A stretch of 64,000 nt of DNA from Vespa crabro. Its lineage: Eukaryota > Arthropoda > Insecta > Hymenoptera > Vespidae. Made by a program: the position numbers and the translations under genes. Positions within the stretch are counted from its first letter, which is position 1. Each line of letters begins with the position of its first letter. Location: assembly GCF_910589235.1 (NCBI RefSeq), contig NC_060955.1, positions 15,428,338 through 15,492,337 of the forward strand, in the 5' to 3' direction. A model generated the notes under the pieces. That model was given only the letters and a program-made list of their open reading frames with translations, searched no databases and had not been told where the DNA came from. This document shows positions 55,055 to 64,000 of the stretch, one piece after another.

Positions 55055-56139
55055 ACCCTATTATATTTTAATCGAAAGGACTTGACACTACTGTTCTCTG
55101 GCGTGTAAAAAAAGAGAGTGTGTTATGCCGAAAGGGTTAATTTAGTTTCGAGATGGCTTCGATGTGTGTACTTCGATAGTTAAATTGCCGTCAGCTCGTT
55201 GAGATAATACTAAACTGTTAAATTCATTTCTCCTCCCTCCTTCCCTTTCTCTATTTATCTATCTTTTATTTCCTTTTTATTTTTTCGCTTGATATGCTTG
55301 TTTTACAAAAAAATAAAAAAAACACGTGTACGATATTATCGATGAACGTTGTAAGAAAGATAAAAAGTGAAAGAAAAGATCGAAGGATTTTTTCTTATTA
55401 CACTTCGCGTCAAAGAATGATCGTAAATTCGTAAACTTTCTTTTCAAAAAGAGCTTCAGATATGGTAGCTTTTCTAACACAAGACCGCACTAGGTAGTTC
55501 AGTGAGAACTTCGAATGCGAAAAGAACGACGAAAAACGAAGAGGAGAAAGACAAAGAGAAAAAGGAAAGCTAGAGAGAGAGGGGGGAGAGAGACGACCCT
55601 TACAGTGTATAAACGAGAATATCGTACAGTTTGTAAGACCGAACAACCACCGTTGCGAGTCCTTGTTCTTTTCGACCAATCCTGTGTACCCTTCTGACGC
55701 GGGAAAAGCCGCCAGTTCTTTGTACCGCGAACGAATGAAAATAAAGGGTACTCTCACGATACCACGGGCGAGAGGAAAGAAATATTCTTTAACCCTTTGA
55801 GCAAATACGAACGTATATTTACGTGTCGTATTTTAGTCAGCTTGCCTCGTAGCACGAGCGTACATAATACATCCACGGTTAACATTTTATATCAAAGTTT
55901 TAGTACTATTGTTAATTTATTAATTTATTAATTTATATCTGGTCTGGTTTGCATCTGGGTAATCATTTCTAAAACTTATCTCACAAAGGATTATACAAAA
56001 TTTAAGAAAATAATGTAAATCCAAAACATAGAGAATAAATGAATAAACTTTTGTTTGTTTTAATTCTTTCTAAAGAGTAACATACGGAACAATTACTTTT
56101 TACACTTTATAGACAAATGAATTTAAAGTAAATTAACCA

Positions 56140-56470
56140 TTAACACGTTGAATGCCATAGGGAGTCATTAGTGACGGCATTGAATTTGCCTGTAGCACAA
56201 TGGAGGAGGGGGGTGTCTCCAGTGACCGGCGACATCAAAATTACTAGAAAAACATTAGAGTAAATGTCAATATTTATAAACTTTAACAAAACTATCGTTG
56301 TTATTACGATGGTGTGAAGACCTCCAGTAAGATAAATTCATTAAACTTGATTATAAGCCTCAATTTATCTATAATAGATAATATTTAAAAATAATATGTA
56401 TCGAATAATAGCAGATTCACGTTGGCGCTGTTGTACTCATGTAATATTAGCGCGTCATTCAATGTGTTAA
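56140..56470. mobile_element. piggyBac-type MITE in headcase intron 2, 331 bp including TTAA sites
   Basis: The left end reads TTAACACGTTGAATGCC and the right end, reverse-complemented, reads TTAACACATTGAATGAC, giving imperfect inverted ends (15 of 17 bases) bounded by TTAA. A second, inward copy of the GGCATTGAA motif lies near the left end (about 56178-56186), which is the kind of subterminal repeat piggyBac-like elements carry. The interior is non-coding. The termini differ from those of the element at 28591-28852, so this is a different family. Confidence 0.7.
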
Positions 56471-56713
56471 TTATCTTGACTTTCCATAGAAAAAATTGCA
56501 TCTAGGAGTCGCATGATACGTGAGATCAATTTAACTGGCATTATTAGGATGATTTGAAAATTCAGCAACATTGGTAGTAGTTCTCGAGGATTACTGGTCC
56601 CTTTGCAAAAGAAGAGTAATGTTTTCGATCGAACGAGCTGGCCAGGATATTCCGGTTTCCAATTGCGTCGCTTTTCGTTTCAAACTCGCAACCCTAATGA
56701 CGTGACGAGAGGG

Positions 56714-56745
<32 letters not shown>

Positions 56746-57035
56746 ATGATCGTATGCGTAATGTAGGAGGAGGAGGACAGACCCTCAAATATATTCCTTT
56801 GCCGTGGCAACGTTGGCAGGGAACAACGAAACTCGGCGGGGCTAGTGGTGTACGTGTCTATAACCCTCTCTTGCTTCGAGTAAGGGTAGTAGAGCACCCC
56901 TCTTCGCGAATTGCAAAATGCAAGGTTTGCCTTTTGCTCGGTGAATACCGATATGCAGGCACCAAACCCCTCGCGTTTAGTTGCGTTGCTTTTAAAAGCC
57001 GAGATTGCTGGCGTGAATTGGAAATCAGCGCACAT

Positions 57036-57036
57036 T

Positions 57037-57107
<71 letters not shown>

Positions 57108-57132
57108 TTCTCTCTCTCTCTCTTTCTCTCTT
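57036..57132. repeat. (CT)n microsatellite with CTTT interruptions
   Basis: About 95 bases of pyrimidine on the sense strand of headcase intron 2, followed by further T-rich sequence. Confidence 0.88.
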
Positions 57133-58157
57133 TATTATATGTATCCGTTTTTGTTATTTTTTTTTTCGTTTTTTTTCCTTTTTTTCTCTCTTTTGTCATA
57201 TTTTATTTATATAGTTTCGTGATACATTTAGCATAAAATAAAAGAAAGAAATGTTTAACGATTTAGATGTCATCGAACGAATTCGACACCTACTCTCGAG
57301 ACGAAACAATAAATCGATAGATAGGAGACGAGAAGCAGCGAAAACGGAAATGGAAAGGTGGCGTGCCACGAGGCGATAACTTCACACGTGGCACATCTTA
57401 TAGAGATATATCGAATCTAGGAGTGGCTCGTTACCGGTCTCACGGCGCTTCCAACGATTACAGCAGCTCGTTTCGTGAGTATATACAACCCGAAAGTTAC
57501 GTTCTCTCTATCTCGTAGCTCGTTAACGATTTGTTGGAAATTGATTCTTCGATATTAACGATTTATTTACGATTCTCATCAACTTTATTTTTTCTTTTCT
57601 TTTCTTTTTTTTTCTTTTTTTGGAAATATAAAATTTTCGTGTCGCGTAAAACACGAAAAGAAAGAGGAAGATCAATTTTTCTAAACATTTCGTTAAATTG
57701 AGTCTACTTTTAGAGAAGTAACGAAATCTCGTGGAATATCTCATGAAGATGTACGATATGGAAAAAAATCCCTCTACGCCTGTTATTATCTTATTGAGTT
57801 AATTTTTCTCCTCGATGGTGTAACAACGAAGATAACTATCAAAAACTACCAACTACTTATCGTTTTTCTTCGATCAATGAATTACCCGCATTATCTTTTG
57901 GTGTGATTCGATAAGGAGATGATCCTTCACTTGAAAGTTTCTCATTTTATAGTCTTTTTGCGTGTTATCTTTAATAATAATAAATGGGTTGAATCAATAA
58001 TAATAAATAAAAATAGTACATTCTTAAATATTTTTTCTTCGTATTACTACGAAGAAAAAAAAAACAAGAATAAAAATAAGAATTAGAATGAGAATAAGAA
58101 TAAGAGTAAAACTAGTAAGGCGATGATGTTGAAACACAACAGAGGAAAAAGAAGAAG

Positions 58158-58160
<3 letters not shown>

Positions 58161-58207
<47 letters not shown>
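58161..58207. repeat. (GA)n microsatellite
   Basis: A pure GA run preceded by GAA units. It is one of the few clear purine-sense tracts inside headcase. Confidence 0.88.
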
Positions 58208-58210
<3 letters not shown>

Positions 58211-61200
58211 AGGATGATAGTACTTGTGTTCTCGAGGGGAAGGGCCGAGATTAATTAAAAGGAGCTTTCGTAAGGACGACGTCGAAAAGCTTTTGTCGTA
58301 ATTCAACTGCCTCTTCTCTTCGAAGAAGAGAGACTGGAGAGTCTTCTCTCTCTTTAACTTTCTTTTTTTCTTCTTCACCCTCGCTTTACCTAGCCGCTCG
58401 ATGGACATTGATTCTCAATGAGTCGACGCTAATATACGAGGGCACGTTCAACCATTTGGAGACTAATAGGAAAACGCCAGGCAGGAATTTATCGTGTCGT
58501 GTCGCGTACGAATCTTCCGATATTGAATTCGTGTCTTTGACCTTTCGTAAAGACAATCGAAGGAATTATCCTCCTAACGTGAGAAATTTTTTTTTCTTCT
58601 TTTTATTTTTATTACATTTTATTTACATTTATTCTCTTTTACCTTATGTTTTCTTTTTTTTTTTTCTTCCAACCGAATAATCACGAAAAGAATTCTTTTA
58701 TGCTTACCGATTATTCTTTTTATTATTTCTTACAATCTTGTTTTTCTCGAAATAAGTTGAAATGTTAAACCGAGAGTTAATCCTTCGAGTACATAGCAAC
58801 CAGAGAATATTTCAAGCTTCTACGAGCTTGTTTACGCGGCAGTCTGGCACAAGGAAATCGGGACGATTCCTTGACACGAGAGATTGTTGCGAACGAGAAA
58901 CCGCTGTATTTTCTAGACGAGTCGAGTACCCGTAATATTTCTTAGATAGTTTTAAAGTAATATAATTTTGAAGCGTACTCGGTCTCTCTCTCTCTCTCTC
59001 TCTCTCATTTTCTATCCTGCTAGCGTTGATTAAATTCAGAGGTCGCGCAAAAGGATGGACAGAAGTTTGGGTAGTCAGATTTCTCGCTCGCATGGTTGCT
59101 AGAAAGCACATAGGACAACTCGAGAGCTTCGAGAGAATAATACTTGCTAATTTCGTTGTGCCATGTTAAATTAGCCTGGGTAGAATTTATGTCTTTAATC
59201 CAGACATTTGTATGTGTAGTACATTTGACTTCTGTCGGACTTTGATTCGATCGGTTAGAGATATTAGACATTTCCATTAAACATGAAACAATTGGAAGAA
59301 TTTTCTTTGTTTAAGAAAATTAATAATCCCTTTATAAGAAGTCTTAAATTAATTTTTGTTTTCAAAATGGTTTAAAAAAAATTGTAAATATTGATAGTTT
59401 TGGAATCTATATGAAATTAATTTATTTATATTAATATTGTATATATAAAATCTTTATTTTCAACAATATTTCGAAATACGACAATATGGTTGAACGAAGT
59501 TATCGTTCGATACTTATTAGCAATACTCGTTAAGAGAACACTCGTACGACTCGAAGATTATGTTTTTCTCGTAGCGACCGTTAATTAGCTTTCCAAACGT
59601 ATTCATCGGCAAAGGGTGTCACTCCCTTCTCTTCCCTTTCTTCACGAATTCTCCTCTAGTGCCTTTCACATCTCCCGATGGGTACATTTTCTCTACCCTA
59701 AGCACCTTGTGTCACAGGGTCCAACGAAGGCGTGCGCTACAATGGAGCTTTGCATTAAAAGTCATTAGCTTAAACGTTCGTGCTTCCTGTTGCGCAAGCC
59801 GAGCAATTCAACGCGTTGAGCTACTAGTAAGAGAGAAAGGAAAGAGAGAAAAAGAAAGCAAAAGAGAAGAGGACGTTCTCGAGCGTGAAATAATTGCGTC
59901 GACTTTTCGTTCGACTACCCCTTAACAGTTCACAACCACCATCATCATTACCAGTAGTCCACTACTACCCTCTTTTGCCATCGTGGTAGTTCAGTTTCCT
60001 TCTTTACTTTTTTCCTTCTTTTTGTCCTTTGAATCTCTCTAACAAAACGAAAACGAACCGAAACTGGGCTACTCGGCTTCGCGACAATCTTACGATCTAT
60101 GAAACCGTTCTTTTTATTATTCAACACTTCTTTTTCAACTTTCTTTATCAACACGACACACTTACGAACGCAAATAGGCCTCTAATTCTCACGCTGTTTC
60201 CTTTTCTCTTTCTTTTACGTATTCACTTTAATTATGTATTTCTTCGTATATTTCGATAATTGCTGTCTTTATAATGAAATATAAATTCGATTTTATTAAC
60301 ATGAAGATATTCTTGTGTGTATATCCACATAATAAATTATGATAATTTATGGAGGAGAAATACACATATTTTGAAAACTACTAATTATCATAACAATTAC
60401 CATCGGATGTTGAGATGGAACTACATTTTTTTATATTACGACATATTTTCTAAATTAAAGAAACGTGTTTCGTTTAGAATAAAGAGCTACGAACAGGTTC
60501 GTTTTAAGTTATCTCGAAAATTATGTTCAAGCCGAGCGAACTTGACGAGCAACACGTTTAACCTTTTTATTGGGGGATAAACAAAAAAAGGAAAAGAAAA
60601 GAAAAGATTATAGAAAAGCTACGACGAGCGTGTAGGTTTTCGGTACGTCCTTGAAATTCATTCCTGAACTGGGATAAGAGTCGTGTCGTCGTTCCCTTGG
60701 GAACAAGACCTACCTCAAGCCAACGCGTCACGGCGAATCGATGCCAAATAGCCCCGTGTTTTCTCCGGTGCGGCCCTTCTCTCTCGCGTCGGCACTATTT
60801 TTGACCCTGAACTTGTTACGTACGACGGCTAACGTGCTTCCTTTTTTCCAAGGGTGAAAGAAGAATCGGAAGAGGGTTTGCTGGAACCTTTGTGTTAGGA
60901 GGAAATCTTGTAGAAACACGGAAACACGTCTGTTCCGTTTTTCTTTCTCCGTTGGTCTTGACTTCACTCTTTCGAACGTTAAATGACAAGCTTTGTAATA
61001 ACATAAAAGATCTTATAAATGTTTCGAATTTTTCTTCACACCTTTACGATCAATAATATTTATATACTTATATTTTTCGATAGTTCAATTTCTAACTTTT
61101 ATTTGATGATTTTCCTATCGTTTGAAATGAAAAAAGATCGGATTGACAATAAGCAAGCAGGATCTTCGATTTTCAGTCGAAAGAATCGTCAATTAAAGAG

Positions 61201-61222
61201 AAAGAACGAGACGAGATAGAAT

Positions 61223-61235
61223 TTCTCTCTCTCTT

Positions 61236-61291
<56 letters not shown>
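61223..61291. repeat. (CT)n microsatellite
   Basis: CT with early CTTT variants, in headcase intron 2. Confidence 0.88.
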
Positions 61292-61293
<2 letters not shown>

Positions 61294-63184
61294 AGAGAAG
61301 ATAGAACACCTCTCGAGTTCATTTAAGAAAAAAAATTCGAATTCGATGCAAAGAGACTGGGAAGAAAAAATTGGGTTATATAGTTTAATGCATTGTGTAT
61401 TGTTGATCATAGATTGGCAAGATTTGACTGAGAAAAATAACCAAATTACGACGAATGCGCGATTTCTCTTCGTCGTCGTTATTTTTATCATTTTCGTCGG
61501 TTTCGTCTTAGTCATCTTTATCTTCGTCGACTTATTCGTCGTCATTATCGAATAGATAGGATGAGAATCAGTAGAAAGAGGAAGCAAAAGCCGACCGTCG
61601 ACCTCTCGTCTTTGCCGAACGGGATTATTAATGATAACGTATCGTGCGTTATATACCCTCATTCCCTCTTCTTCTTCCTCCTCTCTTTATCCTCCTGATA
61701 TACTCATCAATTTGAAAACCGCCGAGATATGGCGGAAATTACAAGAATCGTTCCATGTGGGCGGCCAGCTCTCTTCTCTGTCTCTCTCCCCTCTCTCTTT
61801 CCCTTCCTCTCTTCCCTCTCTATTTCTTAATTGGCAAATGGAAAAGAGGCTCGATTTCGTTTCGCATTGGCTGCGAGCTTAATGAGGAACACGGAATCGC
61901 ACCTTTTACGTTAGATTTTTTGTTCCTAATTAACCTACCGTAATTTAAGTTTGTCCGTTTTATTTGAAAATTAGTTCCATAATTGCTTATTAATTTCCTC
62001 ATTTTGATTATATCGACAAGCAGATTTTCCTCCGAACTATCGGTAACTTTCGAGACGAAACTTTATATATTCGATGCTTCTCAGAAATAGAGGAATTTGA
62101 ATTAGTATGGGTGAGGTGGTAGGATTATCACGCTTGATCTTGAGCAAGCCCTTTGAAGAAGTTTCTCGAGCGAGTAGGAAGAAGTTACCTCGAGGTTCAT
62201 CCAACGACTACACGAGGTTAGTTCGATAAGAAGTAACAAATTACTTGATAAGGGTTCTCGAAAGAGGTGTTCTTAGTCGAAATCTCGTCGAAAAGAAAAG
62301 AGGTCTTAAGGTCGTCCTCCTTTATCGTCCACCTTTTTTTCTTTCTTTTTTCGTAAACCCTTTCAAGAATTTCAAGTAACATCGTTTCAGAGAAAAATTC
62401 TATAAAAATTATTAACGTTTCTTAAAATCAAAATATACGGGATTTTTTTAGAGAATTTTTTCTTCCTAAAACGCAGGGAAAATATTAAGGAAAAATATTG
62501 AATCATTTTGATGTTATGGGGACTGTCTTTTATTTTTTCGTTCTTTTTACGATCTTTTTTTTTCTTTCTTTTTCTTTGCTAATGTACGTTCAAGAAAATG
62601 GAAATAGAAATGCGAAATGGTTGACTTCAATGACCATAACGATATATACTTTCACTGCCTCCCCTCCTCTTTCTCTCTCTTGTACGCGCATGTACGAGAT
62701 ATGATTTTCTGGTAATTGCTATCGATCTATCGTATATGATCTTTTTCGAATTTTACCGTGAAAAGAAGAGGTACTTTGGCTCCTCGATATCGCCTCCGTA
62801 TATGGCGGGGCCATCGCAAAATGGATACTATAGAAGGGAAAATCTCTTTGGTACGGAGTTAAACACTTATGAAGTCTCTTTATCGTTAAATAAATTCAAC
62901 GACTACGATTGTAGACACTAAAAGTATCGATAAAAGTGAAGTGGCTAGATTTGCCATTGAAATCATTGGTAACATTTCCTTTGATAGTATATAGCGAATA
63001 CAATTGGAAACTTAAGTGCATTTTCACTTAACCAAGAAAGAGTATATAAGCGCGCATTCTATTGATTGATTCGTTGGTTCATTGTAGAGTTCATTATTGT
63101 ATATTCAACGAAATAAATCGGAGATTTCGAATCCGAAACACAGATGCTTCGTTCAGCATTGTTTGAATATCCTTAGCTTTATGG

Positions 63185-63256
63185 AAGGAGGAGGAGGAGG
63201 AGGAGGAGGAGAAGGAGAAGGAGAAGGAGAAGGAGAAGGAGAGAGAAAGAGAGAGA
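63185..63256. repeat. (GGA)n-(GAAGGA)n-GA purine tract
   Basis: GGA triplets pass into GAAGGA hexamers and then GA. The stretch is purine-only and G-rich on the sense strand. Confidence 0.88.
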
Positions 63257-63470
63257 ATATATACTAATTTCGGTCGCGTTTGCAGACGAATGCAATAAGT
63301 CCTACACGCTGGTATTCACAGCTTTGCGCCTCTGCCAACGGTATTCCAAGTAATTATTACAGAAAGGATCGAGGATGTGAAGAAGTAGGATAGCTATAGG
63401 AATGAGAAGGAGAGCTAGAAGGGTAGGGATGAGTATTACGACGAGACATTCTTCCCCGGAACTTCTCATG

Positions 63471-63472
<2 letters not shown>

Positions 63473-63524
<52 letters not shown>

Positions 63525-63545
63525 TCTCCCTCTCTCTTTCCCTTA
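63473..63545. repeat. (CT)n microsatellite
   Basis: A CT run ending in CTCC and CTTTCC variants. Confidence 0.88.
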
Positions 63546-64000
63546 TCTCCCCTCCCTCCTTCTCCATCCATCTCTCTGCCTTTTGTCCTGGCCTCTTTGT
63601 CTGAACCGCTGGCTTTTTCCTTCGCCGTCTCCTCCCACAGGAGGGAACCCAAGGGAAAGTCCTGATAGAGAAATAGTTGGAATACGAGGCGTTACGCGCG
63701 GTGATTTGGTTCTTGCGCACGATAAATCGATCTGTCTGCTGCGCTCCCTCCTACACCAAAAGATGCTCTCAGAGAAGAGTTGTTGGAATTATTTGCCAAA
63801 TTTTTCTGTTCCCGCATATTCGAACCCATTAAGTCGATAATATTTCTAGCTCTTTTTCGGACTTATTTTGTATGTGTGTGTTTTTTTAGATGTTACAAGC
63901 GTTAAAGAAGAAAAACGATCGTGTTCTTGTACCATTTCAAGACTCCCTTCTAGTTGGCAGACACCGAAACCAGAGAGGGGGAAGGAAGGAACTCGAAAAG

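Larger units (their letters stand above)
53268..64000 (+). other. hdc: headcase intron 2 (partial; runs off the window)
   Basis: The interval begins with a good donor (GTAAGA). I looked for the central Headcase domain, which should be a long Cys-rich exon, and did not find it, so the acceptor is probably beyond 64000. The interval holds a 16-bp minisatellite (54221-54374), a TTAA-bounded MITE (56140-56470), several CT/GA tracts and a GGA/GAAGGA tract (63185-63244). None of its open frames looks like a gene. Confidence 0.7.

Noticed and set aside
63600..63700. Possible headcase exon after the CTCCCACAG acceptor-like site near 63640
   Set aside because: The sequence after it does not encode the expected Headcase segment and soon meets a stop in the required phase-0 frame.

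Overview
The window is eukaryotic nuclear DNA, almost certainly from an insect and most likely a hymenopteran. It is AT-rich but not CpG-depleted, it is crowded with (GA/CT)n microsatellites, and its only confidently coding sequence is split by an intron of about 16 kb. The order is inferred from composition and repeat style. The insect assignment is firmer because it rests on the protein.

The one gene I recognise is headcase (hdc; HECA in vertebrates), on the + strand. Its first coding exon is 36424-37226 and encodes the Cys/His-rich N-terminal Headcase domain. A phase-2 intron runs from 37227 to 53170. The second coding exon is 53171-53267 and joins in frame. The gene continues past the right edge: no exon for the central conserved domain was found between 53268 and 64000, so that stretch is read as intron 2. 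The GC-richer DNA at about 34800-36423 is the likely promoter and 5' untranslated region. It carries an (ATCAGC)n hexamer tract and a long GA tract just before the start codon.

The left half (1-34800) has no gene I can name. It is AT-rich intergenic or distal intronic DNA with many GA/CT tracts, a TA tract, a 46-bp minisatellite and several GC-richer islands. One minus-strand ORF at 22461-22757 has balanced, protein-like composition and a good start context, and is a possible unrecognised exon.

Two short non-coding elements with inverted terminal repeats bounded by TTAA look like piggyBac-type MITEs: 28591-28852 upstream of hdc and 56140-56470 in intron 2. Nearly all other open frames are translations of microsatellites or chance ORFs. 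I found no CRISPR array, operon, rRNA or convincing tRNA, and nothing that supports a wholly new biological system.
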